A stretch of 64,000 nucleotides of DNA from Candidatus Aminicenantota bacterium (GTDB taxonomy: Bacteria; Acidobacteriota; Aminicenantia; UBA2199), in the NCBI GenBank assembly GCA_026393835.1, contig JAPKZK010000085.1:1-64000 (forward strand). Direction: 5' to 3'. Position 1 is the first letter of the stretch. The number at the start of each line of letters is the position of its first letter. Positions 17,488-24,848 of the stretch are shown piece by piece. The notes beneath the pieces are model-generated. The model did no database searches and was not told where the DNA came from. It saw nothing but the letters and a program-made list of their open reading frames with translations. Position numbers and translations under genes: made by a program.

Positions 17488-18870
17488 ATGAACACTGAAA
17501 CAAAAAAGAAAGTTTCAACAGCAAACCCCGGTTCCGGTTTGGTAGAGAAAAAGCTGTTGTTGTATCATCTTCTCCAGCAGCGCAGTTTATGGTTAATCCG
17601 TATACGTTGGTTCGTACCGCCTTGCATGTTGTTTGCCACCGGCATAGCGTTGGGGGCGGGGTTCGATTTTTATTGGCAGGGCGTATTACGGGTTGCCGTG
17701 TTTATCCTGGCTTACAATACCCTATTTTTTGTTTTGCACAGTTGGGTGATGAAACGAAGCAAGGAGAATCTCCGGGTTTTTACATTATTTCAAGAAGGGC
17801 TCGATTACCTGGCCATGTATTTTCTCATTCATTATACCGGTGGCATATCCAGTCCCATGGTATTATTTTACATTTTCCCCATCATTTTGGCCGCCATTTT
17901 ATTGAAACGGGAAGCCGCCTGGGGGTTTGCCAACATGGCCGTGATCGGGATGAGCGCCATTGCGCTGCTGGAATTTTTCGACGTCATACCCTGGCATGGG
18001 ATTTACTATCGTGATGTCGCTTACGGTTTGCTGCCGCATGCACCCGTGCATATCGGTATCTTGATTTTATTTTTTGCCGCGGCCGTATATATTACCGCTT
18101 TTCTCAGTTCCAGCATTATGGAAGTGCTTAAAGAGCGGGTGATCGATCTTTCGAGGTCGCATGAAGAGATAGAGGCCGTCAATCAATTGAAAGACCGGTT
18201 CATCATGCGGGTGGCGCACAATCTCAAGGCGCCGCTGGCAACCACCATCGATATGCTGGATATATTGGACCGGGAATACATGGGCGAACTGAACGGCAAG
18301 CAAAAAGAGTACATCGAACGGATCGACGGGCGTTTGAAAACCATGGTTTTAATGCTCCAGGATTTACTGGCTTTGGCCAGGAGCCGGGAAGAGACCCGGA
18401 AACCGCAGGAGGAGTTGGTGGATTTGCTGGATATCCATCAACGTATTTGCCGCGTCTATGCTGACAAAGCGCGGGAGAGGGGCCTGGATTTCCAGGTGGA
18501 CTTGCCCCAGGACCCCGTGTTATTCGATGGCGACAAAGATATGTTGGAACAGATGGTGGAGAACCTTGTATCCAATGCCGTCAAATATACTGAAAAGGGA
18601 AATGTGGAAATCAAGTTAAGATATCGGACCGATGGGTGGATCATAATCCAGGTCAAGGATTCCGGGATAGGAATCCCGAAAGAGGACATGGGGTATTTGT
18701 TTTCCGATTTTTTCCGGGCCAAGAATGCCAAGAAGATTCAGCCGTTTGGGACCGGGTTAGGGTTGGCGTTGATCAAGCAGGCGGCGGAGCAGCACAAGGG
18801 AAACGTGGAGATACACAGCAAAGAAGGGGAAGGAACGGTTTTCACCGTGAAATTACCATCAAAAGGATAA
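17488..18870 (+). CDS. Membrane sensor histidine kinase
   Basis: A 460-residue sensor kinase. About six hydrophobic helices occupy residues 30-215 with no recognisable extracellular sensor domain, so the signal is probably read in the membrane. A short coiled coil leads into the HisKA domain with phospho-acceptor H244 in RVAHNLKAPL, an unusual H-box compared with SHELRTPL. The ATP-binding core has the N box NLVSNAVKYTEKG, the G1 box DSGIGIPKED and the G2 box GTGLGLALIKQAAEQH. No response regulator gene is adjacent. It follows the hydrogenase operon by 44 bases and may share its transcript; GAGGT serves as ribosome site. Confidence 0.92.
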   Translation: MNTETKKKVSTANPGSGLVEKKLLLYHLLQQRSLWLIRIRWFVPPCMLFATGIALGAGFDFYWQGVLRVAVFILAYNTLFFVLHSWVMKRSKENLRVFTLFQEGLDYLAMYFLIHYTGGISSPMVLFYIFPIILAAILLKREAAWGFANMAVIGMSAIALLEFFDVIPWHGIYYRDVAYGLLPHAPVHIGILILFFAAAVYITAFLSSSIMEVLKERVIDLSRSHEEIEAVNQLKDRFIMRVAHNLKAPLATTIDMLDILDREYMGELNGKQKEYIERIDGRLKTMVLMLQDLLALARSREETRKPQEELVDLLDIHQRICRVYADKARERGLDFQVDLPQDPVLFDGDKDMLEQMVENLVSNAVKYTEKGNVEIKLRYRTDGWIIIQVKDSGIGIPKEDMGYLFSDFFRAKNAKKIQPFGTGLGLALIKQAAEQHKGNVEIHSKEGEGTVFTVKLPSKG

Positions 18871-18871
18871 A

Positions 18872-18966
18872 ACGGCCCACGAATTACACGAATTAACACG
18901 AATTGGAAAGGCCCGCGAAACACGCGAATAAAAGAAGGCCACGGACGAACACGGACTGACACAGAC
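18872..18966. repeat. Cluster of three dispersed repeat types
   Basis: Three short-period repeats follow one another: CCCACGAATTACACGAATT and continuation (18876-18904), CGCGAAACACGCGAA (18914-18928), and CCACGGACGAACACGGAC and continuation (18939-18966). The first is repeated almost identically behind the next gene (20613-20646) in the same orientation and, inverted, at 22152-22190. Confidence 0.75.
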
Positions 18967-18981
18967 AAAGAAAAGTGAGTA

Positions 18982-19010
18982 TTGCATTAACGCACGAATT
19001 CATATAAAAT
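18982..19010 (+). promoter_or_regulatory. Putative promoter of the first AAA-ATPase gene
   Basis: TTGCAT (18982-18987) and TAAAAT (19005-19010) have a 17-base spacer, about 50 bases ahead of the start codon at 19059, which has GAAGGAG as ribosome site. Confidence 0.5.
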
Positions 19011-19058
19011 AGTTCCGTGAGTATGTAAGCGGATTTGTTTTCTTCGAAGGAGTGACGC

Positions 19059-20600
19059 ATGAGTAAATTTTTTAATACCGCCGGGTTATGTACACCGGAA
19101 AAACATTATATGGTGAACCCCCTGAAACGTATATTAAAAGTGGAGCAATTAATCAGGAATGAACTCTATTTCACGATACACGCGCCGCGGCAATCCGGAA
19201 AAACCACCTATTTATACGCGCTGGCGCAAAAACTGAATGGAGAAGGTAAATACATCGCATTGGTGGTTTCATTCGAACGGGCCGGGGTTGGCAGTATGAC
19301 TCTCGACGTCGCCAATGAGACGGTTATGAATGCCATATATAATTCCTCAACCCGTCAATTGGAAGAGAAGTACCGCCCGGAAAACCCGGGGGAAAAGAAT
19401 TTTCCCGATTTATACAATTACCTGCATACCTGGAGCGCTGCCCATGAAAAAAGCGTCGTTCTTTTTATCGATGAAATCGATGCCTTAATGGATGATGTGC
19501 TTATCTCAATTCTCAGGCAATTGCGAGACGGCTACCAGGGCAGGCCGAAGTATTTTCCCTCCTCTGTCGTTCTTGTGGGTTTGCGGGATGTCCGGGATTA
19601 TAGAGCAAAAGTACGGGACGACCAAAAATCCATGGGCACGGCGTCGCCCTTCAATATAAAATCCGAGTCCCTCTTATTGCAAAATTTCACGAAACAAGAA
19701 GTATTCGAGTTACTGGAACAGCATACCGGGGAGACCGGGCAGGTTTTTTCCGAAAAAGTGAAAGAAGAAGTCTTTTTACTTTCCAATGGTCAGCCCTGGT
19801 TAACCAATGCCCTGGCCAATCAAATCGTTTCAGAAATACTTGAAAACGATTTTTCCAGGGAAATCACCCCGGACATGGTATGGGAAGCGAAAAACCAGTT
19901 GATCCTGCGCAGGGACACCCACCTGGACAGCCTCATCGATAAATTGAAGGAAGAAAGAGTAAAATCCATTGTTCAAGCCATTATTAACGGCGACAATATA
20001 GTTTTCGATTCATTGAATGAGAATATTACTTATATTCGCGACCTGGGTATCGTTTCGCAAAAGTCGCCCCTAAGGTTTGCCAATCCGATATATGCCGAGA
20101 TCATTCCCCGGGTGATGGCTTCAGCCTTTGAAGAATCTTTACCCATGGAAATTGAGACGCCTTTTTTCGTGGATAAAAACAATAATCTCGACATGAAAAA
20201 AATCATGCTGGCTTTCCAGGAATTTTACCGGGAGAATGCGGAATCCTGGATAGACCGTTTCGAATTCAAGGAGTCCGCGCATCATTTGTTGATGATGGCT
20301 TTTTTGCAGAGGATCGTCAATTCCGGGGGCGAGATTACCAGGGAAATGGCCGTAGGGAATGGGCGCGTGGATTTGTTGGTGAAATTCAACGGCAGGCGCA
20401 GCGCCGTGGAATTGAAAATCAAACGCGGCGAGCAATCCATTGAAAAAGCCAAACTGCAGTTGAGTAATTACCTGGACCGGTTGGGTTTAGCGGAGGGATA
20501 CCTGGTGATATTTGATCCCGGGACAGGGGCGTGGGAGGAGAAGCTTTATTACCGGGAAACGCAATTCAATGATAAGAAGATAATCATGGTAGGGCTTTGA
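19059..20600 (+). CDS. AAA-ATPase with C-terminal PD-(D/E)XK nuclease-like domain
   Basis: A 513-residue protein. The ATPase part has Walker A HAPRQSGKTT (residues 41-50) and Walker B VVLFIDEIDAL (D138, E139). A winged-helix-like middle follows. The C-terminus has D438 in GRVDLLV and E452-x-K454 in AVELK, the spacing of a PD-(D/E)XK nuclease core. Proteins of this design are common as multi-copy accessory genes in uncultured anaerobes; their function is not established. The second copy at 23031-24614 has the same order of parts but low sequence identity. The gene lies between near-identical direct repeats (18872-18906 and 20613-20646), which suggests mobility or expansion by recombination. 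Confidence 0.85.
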   Translation: MSKFFNTAGLCTPEKHYMVNPLKRILKVEQLIRNELYFTIHAPRQSGKTTYLYALAQKLNGEGKYIALVVSFERAGVGSMTLDVANETVMNAIYNSSTRQLEEKYRPENPGEKNFPDLYNYLHTWSAAHEKSVVLFIDEIDALMDDVLISILRQLRDGYQGRPKYFPSSVVLVGLRDVRDYRAKVRDDQKSMGTASPFNIKSESLLLQNFTKQEVFELLEQHTGETGQVFSEKVKEEVFLLSNGQPWLTNALANQIVSEILENDFSREITPDMVWEAKNQLILRRDTHLDSLIDKLKEERVKSIVQAIINGDNIVFDSLNENITYIRDLGIVSQKSPLRFANPIYAEIIPRVMASAFEESLPMEIETPFFVDKNNNLDMKKIMLAFQEFYRENAESWIDRFEFKESAHHLLMMAFLQRIVNSGGEITREMAVGNGRVDLLVKFNGRRSAVELKIKRGEQSIEKAKLQLSNYLDRLGLAEGYLVIFDPGTGAWEEKLYYRETQFNDKKIIMVGL

Positions 20601-20612
20601 GCCTTATTAAAA

Positions 20613-20646
20613 ACCGCCCACGAATTACACGAATTAACACGAATTG
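20613..20646. repeat. Direct copy of the ACACGAATT repeat
   Basis: Matches 18872-18905 with about one difference and in the same orientation. It closes the AAA-ATPase gene between two direct repeats. Confidence 0.75.
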
Positions 20647-20677
20647 TTTTTTCCGCTCTTCCGCTCTTCCTGTTTTT

Positions 20678-20708
<31 letters not shown>

Positions 20709-20744
20709 CTATATAAATTCTGCCCCTCCTTTTTAAATCAAACA

Positions 20745-21140
20745 TTATTCGACCGGGTTATCCGGGTGTTCTTCATTCCAGCGGGCGATCAGTTCTTGTG
20801 AAGATTTACCGATCATTTCGCGGTTAATGATTTCACCTTCGAAGGCGTGGGCTTTGTTTAGCGCGGCTTTAAACTCAGGGGGGAGGCGGTTGGTGACATC
20901 GATATTACCTTTCGTATCGATGAAGGGAGTGAAACAGCCAAGGCCGTCCAGTTTAACCGAGCGGCCGGTCAGGTGAAAGTATAACAGCGTGTCCTGGAGT
21001 TCATAAAGGACCATTGAAATAGTGCCGCGATTGAGGCCGGTGCGGCTGGCGATGAAATTAACCACTTGATTCATGGAAGCGCGGCTGGAGATTTTCAACC
21101 GGGGCGCGTAAGCTTTTAAAGCGTGAACAAGAAGAGCCAT
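20745..21140 (-). CDS. HU-like DNA-binding protein (Bacteroidetes-type HU domain)
   Basis: A 131-residue nucleoid-type protein. The N-terminal half (ALLVHALKAYAPRLKISSRA and VVNFIASRTGLNRGTISMVL) resembles the helical half of HU/IHF proteins, and VKLDGLGCFTPFIDTKGN resembles the beta-arm segment of the larger HU variants found in Bacteroidetes and relatives. The frame is open to 21248, but the ATG at 21140 has AGGAGG seven bases upstream and a consensus promoter at 21178-21206, which would lie inside any longer gene. A 21-bp-period array sits directly upstream of that promoter, a strong hint of autoregulation or DNA-bending control. Confidence 0.8.
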   Translation of the reverse strand: MALLVHALKAYAPRLKISSRASMNQVVNFIASRTGLNRGTISMVLYELQDTLLYFHLTGRSVKLDGLGCFTPFIDTKGNIDVTNRLPPEFKAALNKAHAFEGEIINREMIGKSSQELIARWNEEHPDNPVE

Positions 21141-21177
21141 GGGAACCTCCTTGATTCCATTTTTTTCCTGGGAGAAT

Positions 21178-21206
21178 ATTATATTATCGTTCCAGGGAAA
21201 AGTCAA
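21178..21206 (-). promoter_or_regulatory. Consensus promoter of the HU-like gene
   Basis: On the minus strand TTGACT (21206-21201), 17 bases, TATAAT (21183-21178). The start point would be about 30 bases ahead of the HU start codon. The phased array begins immediately upstream of the -35 box. Confidence 0.85.
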
Positions 21207-21209
21207 CTT

Positions 21210-21330
21210 CGCGTCGCGAAAATAGAATTTCGTGTCCCGAAGTTTCAACTTCGTGGCCCGAAGTTTTAGGATCCTTACGGGATAACTAAGTTTTCCTTAC
21301 GGGATAATTTTTTTTTCCGGCGGGATAATG
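21210..21330 (-). repeat. Six-unit 21-bp-period array upstream of the HU promoter
   Basis: Units align at 21217, 21238, 21259, 21280, 21302 and 21323 (steps 21, 21, 21, 22, 21). Three have the core TCGTGTCCCGAAG or close variants, and three have CCTTACGGGATAA or close variants. Spacing is kept while sequence drifts in steps. The array occupies the place of an UP element or upstream operator of the HU promoter and also lies upstream of vapB on the other side. Confidence 0.8.
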
Positions 21331-21356
21331 GATTATTGAGGGAGGATTTTTTATTT

Positions 21357-21390
21357 TCGTGTGTTTCGCGTGTTTCGCGTGTTTGGCGGG
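21357..21390. repeat. Short-period TTTCGCGTG repeat
   Basis: TCGTGTGTTTCGCGTGTTTC and a further copy, period about 10, belong to the same dispersed family as the CGCGAAACACGCGAA element at 18914. It lies between the HU array and the vapB promoter. Confidence 0.6.
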
Positions 21391-21414
21391 CATAATTCAA
21401 TTTTGTATAAAAGG

Positions 21415-21443
21415 TTGACAGAAAGTTCAAAATAGTCTATAAC
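21415..21443 (+). promoter_or_regulatory. Promoter of vapBC
   Basis: TTGACA (21415-21420), 17 bases, TATAAC (21438-21443), close to consensus and 19 bases ahead of the antitoxin start. AGAGGAAG serves as ribosome site. Confidence 0.75.
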
Positions 21444-21462
21444 GATATAGAGGAAGAACAAA

Positions 21463-21699
21463 ATGGATGTTATAAGAGAATTTAGAAGACCTTTGTCTAG
21501 TAGGGTTGTGCTGGATATACCGCAGAGATATGTCAGGAAAGAGCTGGAAATCCTGGTAATACCGATAAATAGAGATATAAAGTTGATGCCCCGGAAGATC
21601 AATAAAGAAAAGCTTTTTGAAAAGTTATGTGGTTTATGGGAAGACAGGGCGGATTTAACCATTGAAAGCATAAGAGCCAAAGCATGGAAGCGGACCTGA
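21463..21699 (+). CDS. VapB-type antitoxin
   Basis: A 78-residue protein preceding and overlapping a PIN-domain toxin by 16 bases, the usual antitoxin-toxin order. Its C-terminal part (EKLCGLWEDRADLTIESIRA) resembles toxin-binding tails of VapB-like antitoxins. The N-terminus has no clear AbrB or CopG motif. The antitoxin role rests mainly on context; it would bind VapC and repress its own promoter. Confidence 0.75.
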   Translation: MDVIREFRRPLSSRVVLDIPQRYVRKELEILVIPINRDIKLMPRKINKEKLFEKLCGLWEDRADLTIESIRAKAWKRT

Positions 21700-22076
21700 T
21701 ATTAGTCGATACCAACATCATTATTGAAGTTTTGCGAAATAATAAGGAAATTATCTCGGTTATAAAATCCATCGGGGTTGAAAGATTGGCTGTAAGTTGT
21801 ATTACGGTGATGGAACTTTATTATGGCGCGTTAAATAAAGCTGACTTGCGTAAAATAAAAAGATACATCGAGGCTTTTGAATTGATTCAAATAAGCCAGG
21901 AGATTTCGCAATTGGCAATCGATTTAATCGAAAAGTATTCTAAGAGTCACAACCTTAATTTGCCTGACGCTCTCATTGCTTCTACTGCGATTACCTGCGA
22001 TATGGAATTGTATACGTTAAACCTGAAAGATTTCAGGTATATTAATGGAATGAGGTTATGGGCTTTCCCCAGGTGA
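21684..22076 (+). CDS. vapC: VapC-type PIN-domain ribonuclease toxin
   Basis: A 130-residue PIN domain protein. The metal-binding acidic residues are D9 (LVDTNIIIEVL), E44 (ITVMELYYGAL), D95 (LPDALIAS) and D116 (TLNLKDF), the complete PIN set, so the nuclease is probably active. VapC toxins usually cut tRNA or rRNA to stop translation (family knowledge). Its start lies within the antitoxin gene. Confidence 0.9.
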   Translation: MEADLILVDTNIIIEVLRNNKEIISVIKSIGVERLAVSCITVMELYYGALNKADLRKIKRYIEAFELIQISQEISQLAIDLIEKYSKSHNLNLPDALIASTAITCDMELYTLNLKDFRYINGMRLWAFPR

Positions 22077-22151
22077 ACCGAGCTTTAGTGGCTTGTCCTC
22101 GTCCTTAATCAGTGTTAATCGCCGTGACGTGTACTCAGTGGACGACTGTTT

Positions 22152-22190
22152 TTTCAATTCGTGTTAATTCGTGTCATTCGTGGGCTGTTT
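22152..22190. repeat. Inverted copy of the ACACGAATT repeat
   Basis: CAATTCGTGTTAATTCGTGT and continuation is the reverse complement of the repeats at 18872 and 20613 with one or two changes. It overlaps the 3' end of the gene remnant on the minus strand. Confidence 0.75.
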
Positions 22191-22520
22191 TAACAATATC
22201 TCCGCGATTTGGTAGGCCACCCAATAGCCGTTTTGGATGCGTTCTTCCTTTGTCATTCCCCGTTTCAGCATATCGTACTCCGGGATATCTTTATAAAAGT
22301 CGTCCGCGGGGGATTTAACGGGTGAATAGAGGTGGGAAATATCCGAAACATCCAGGGCGTATTCTTTGGTTTTTTGCAGGTGTTCCGTTGCGGTGAGACC
22401 CAATAAGGTATTAGCGGTTTTTAATTGCAGCAGTACCTGGCCGCAGAAAAGACAAACACGGACAATTAGCCGCGAAGAACGCGAAGAAACTCGAAGAAAA
22501 AAATAAACGCGGGGGAACAC
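22164..22520 (-). pseudogene. Unidentified gene remnant between dispersed repeats
   Basis: The minus-strand frame reads about 75 protein-like residues (QVLLQLKTANTLLGLTATEH through TKEERIQNGYWVAYQIAEIL). Its first 25 codons come from the CGCGAAGA repeat (22468-22500) and its last six from the ACACGAATT repeat. No start codon with a ribosome site is seen. It looks like an internal fragment left between two repeats; the parent family is not recognised. The rest of 22077-22640 shows no gene. Confidence 0.45.
22468..22500. repeat. CGCGAAGA dispersed repeat
   Basis: AGCCGCGAAGAACGCGAAG and continuation, nearly identical to the copies at 6339, 24714 and 27726. Confidence 0.75.
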
Positions 22521-22640
22521 TTTCGGGCCGCAAAGGCAATTGTGGAAGAGACAAGATACGGAAGAAGGAAGAAGGAAGAAGGAATTAAGAATTGTAAATT
22601 GAAAAAGTTGGGATTAAGCAATTTAAAAATTTATGTCTTG

Positions 22641-22649
22641 TGGTATAAT
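22641..22649 (+). promoter_or_regulatory. Extended -10 promoter element
   Basis: TGGTATAAT is an extended -10 box. No good -35 is present. It lies upstream of two tiny frames and the BrnA-like gene. Confidence 0.5.
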
Positions 22650-22712
22650 TGTATAGAGAGGTAAAAATCAAAATGAACCTGCTAACTTGTATGCCCCAGG
22701 AGTTGTAAGAAA

Positions 22713-22772
22713 ATGAGCGAAAAAGTCTCCAATTACAATTTTGAATGGGATACATACAAGGAGTTAATATGA
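22713..22772 (+). other. 19-codon ORF coupled to the BrnA-like gene
   Basis: ATG at 22713 opens a frame of 19 residues containing NFEWDTYKELI, and its TGA overlaps the next start (ATGA). F-E-W-D resembles the first residues of BrnT toxins, so it may be the remnant of a deleted toxin gene or a leader peptide that couples translation. Confidence 0.35.
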
Positions 22773-22969
22773 AAGATGAATATGATTTCTCTAAAGGCGA
22801 AAGAGGCAAATTTTGCAGGAAAAATGTCAAAATAAATTTGCCTATTTACCTGGAACCGGATATCCGGGAGTTTGTTGAGAAAATAGCATTGAAGAAAGGT
22901 CTGGAAATAGAAACCGTTGTAAATAAACTGATAAAGAAAAATATTCAATTGGTAAGAGCAATTAGTTAG
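22769..22969 (+). CDS. BrnA/CopG-like antitoxin without toxin
   Basis: A 66-residue protein beginning MKDEYDFSKGERGKF, a start shared by a family of small antitoxin-like proteins. It is followed by a ribbon-helix-helix-like part (KINLPIYLEPDIREFVEKIA and ETVVNKLIKKNIQLV). In related operons a BrnT-like toxin precedes it; here only a 19-codon frame does. Probably an orphan DNA-binding antitoxin. The ATG at 22769 is preferred over 22745 because of AAGGAG just upstream. Confidence 0.7.
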   Translation: MKDEYDFSKGERGKFCRKNVKINLPIYLEPDIREFVEKIALKKGLEIETVVNKLIKKNIQLVRAIS

Positions 22970-23030
22970 CCTAACCTGTTACAAAAGAATCAATGGCTAA
23001 TTATGGTGTGTTCCGCGGCCTTCTTTTTGT

Positions 23031-24614
23031 TTATAAAATCGCTACCGGCAATACCGTCACCTTGACGCCGTTTTTGACAACTTCCTTCTCCAGTTGTTTC
23101 GCCTCTGCTTCGGTTAATTCCACGAACACCAGGAAGGCGACCTCTGTTAAACCCATTTGCCGGCCATATTCCGCAGCCTGCTCAATGCCTTTCTCGTACG
23201 CATACATATCCTTGAAACTCTTTAATTCCAGCGCATGGATTTTTTCGCGGTATTTGAGTATCAAGTCGATTTTGCCGTTGCCCGTGGGGAAATGCGGGAT
23301 CACTTCCACTCCCCTGGCTTTCAAGAGATCATACAGGTAACGAAATATATTAAAATGATAGATGGCTTCATAGATTTTCAAATCGGTTTTGCGCCGGGGC
23401 ACGTCTTTGAAAAAGACCCCGCGGTTTTTACTTAAATAAGCCTGGTAGCGCTTAATGATATTGGGGAGATAAAGATTTTCTTCATCCATGGCGTCTTCCA
23501 TGGCGTCCAGGGGATGGATCAACTGGCCCAGGTAACTGAAAAACCGCCGGGAAAAAAAATTGAAGATTCGCTTTTGTACAAACGGACTGGAAAACTTAAC
23601 ATAGTATTCCTTAGGGCCGACTTTTTCCTCGGCAATGATCCCATTCATATATAAATAATTGAGATTTTTGTCGTCGAAAGTGAAAACGGTTTTTTCGCCG
23701 GTTTCAAAGAATTGAATGACCGTTTCATCATAAGGGGGCTTATCGACCTTACTGATAAGGTTCATGATATTGTTGTTGGGCAGGATATGTGCAGCGGCGC
23801 CGTAAGCTTCGTCAAAATTAGACATGGTAATCGGTTTCTTCGGATCAGGGTTATAGGTTTCGGTAAGCAGCTCGCCGAACCAGCAGGTTAAACCGGGTTG
23901 GCCGCGCATTTCATCATAAAGAGCCCGGGTTACTTCGTCGTCTACCCTTTGGCCGCTTTCCTTTTCATACCATTTGAACATTCCCGCCACTTCTTCAAAG
24001 GTCAAATTGGAAACATGAACGCTGCGCTGGACATTGAAGGGCGAACCTTTCTGATTTTCGATGCCCAGCACGCTGCGCACACCGATTAAGGCCAATCCGT
24101 GAAGAAGGTAAGGCTTTTCCTCCGTGTTTTTTTTTATTTCATAGGAACGATCGATATAAATACTCCTAAAGGAACTGGTTACGGTATTTATGGCATTTTC
24201 TGTCAGCGAATCGAATTCATCCAGGATCAGGATAAGGGGCTTATTCAATACACCTTTTTTAAATATTTCCTGGAATTCGTTCTGAGTATTAATCGTAGGG
24301 AACTTTTTCCCCAGGCCTTCGCCGATTTTGCCGGCGATGATTTCGAGAATTTTTCCCACATTGTTTTCGTCTTTCATACGTTCCAGGTTGACCACCAGGG
24401 TATCGAAACGTTCGTCTTTCAACAAACGGAAATAAATTTGCTGCATGAGCCAGGTTTTGCAGGTTTGGCGGGGAGCCCAGACAGTGAAATAATGGCCGCC
24501 TTCGGCGGGATTTTCCCCGATCAAATTGATATATGTTTTCTCAATTAGCTCTTCCCTGGGGGCGTAATAATTCGAAGCGTTAATAATCGGCCCATAGGAT
24601 GAAAATTTTCTCAT
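23031..24614 (-). CDS. AAA-ATPase with C-terminal PD-(D/E)XK nuclease-like domain, diverged P-loop
   Basis: A 527-residue protein of the same design as the product of 19059-20600. The Walker A equivalent is WAPRQTCKTW (residues 46-55), where the glycine before the lysine is cysteine (C52), so nucleotide binding may be altered. Walker B is LILILDEFDSL. The C-terminal nuclease-like core reads GNGKIDLILKY and HALELK. AAGGAGC precedes the ATG at 24614. It is on the strand opposite to the first copy and is not a recent duplicate, given low identity outside the motifs. Confidence 0.83.
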   Translation of the reverse strand: MRKFSSYGPIINASNYYAPREELIEKTYINLIGENPAEGGHYFTVWAPRQTCKTWLMQQIYFRLLKDERFDTLVVNLERMKDENNVGKILEIIAGKIGEGLGKKFPTINTQNEFQEIFKKGVLNKPLILILDEFDSLTENAINTVTSSFRSIYIDRSYEIKKNTEEKPYLLHGLALIGVRSVLGIENQKGSPFNVQRSVHVSNLTFEEVAGMFKWYEKESGQRVDDEVTRALYDEMRGQPGLTCWFGELLTETYNPDPKKPITMSNFDEAYGAAAHILPNNNIMNLISKVDKPPYDETVIQFFETGEKTVFTFDDKNLNYLYMNGIIAEEKVGPKEYYVKFSSPFVQKRIFNFFSRRFFSYLGQLIHPLDAMEDAMDEENLYLPNIIKRYQAYLSKNRGVFFKDVPRRKTDLKIYEAIYHFNIFRYLYDLLKARGVEVIPHFPTGNGKIDLILKYREKIHALELKSFKDMYAYEKGIEQAAEYGRQMGLTEVAFLVFVELTEAEAKQLEKEVVKNGVKVTVLPVAIL

Positions 24615-24713
24615 GCTTAGCTCCTTATCGTTATATCCATGCTAGAATTTTATCATAAGCAAACTCGGAAAGCAAACCTATTATTCCACCTGGATCCGCC
24701 GCCTAATTTTATG

Positions 24714-24775
24714 AGCCGCGAAGAACGCGAAGACACGCGAAGAAAAACCTGCCCACAGATTACGCAGATGTCACG
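24714..24775. repeat. CGCGAAGA repeat with CACAGATTACGCAGAT element
   Basis: A copy of the AGCCGCGAAGAACGCGAAG family (24714-24748) is joined to another short-period element, CCCACAGATTACGCAGATG (from 24754). No gene is seen in 24615-24848. Confidence 0.7.
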
Positions 24776-24848
24776 GATTGTTTTTTTGCTTAGCGCCCTT
24801 CGCATTCTTAGCGGCTTAAAAACAAATCCACGAATCATTTGAGGGAAC

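Noticed and set aside
20745-21248. Longer HU-like protein starting at 21248
   Set aside because: The extra 36 codons contain the consensus promoter; the internal ATG at 21140 has an ideal ribosome site.
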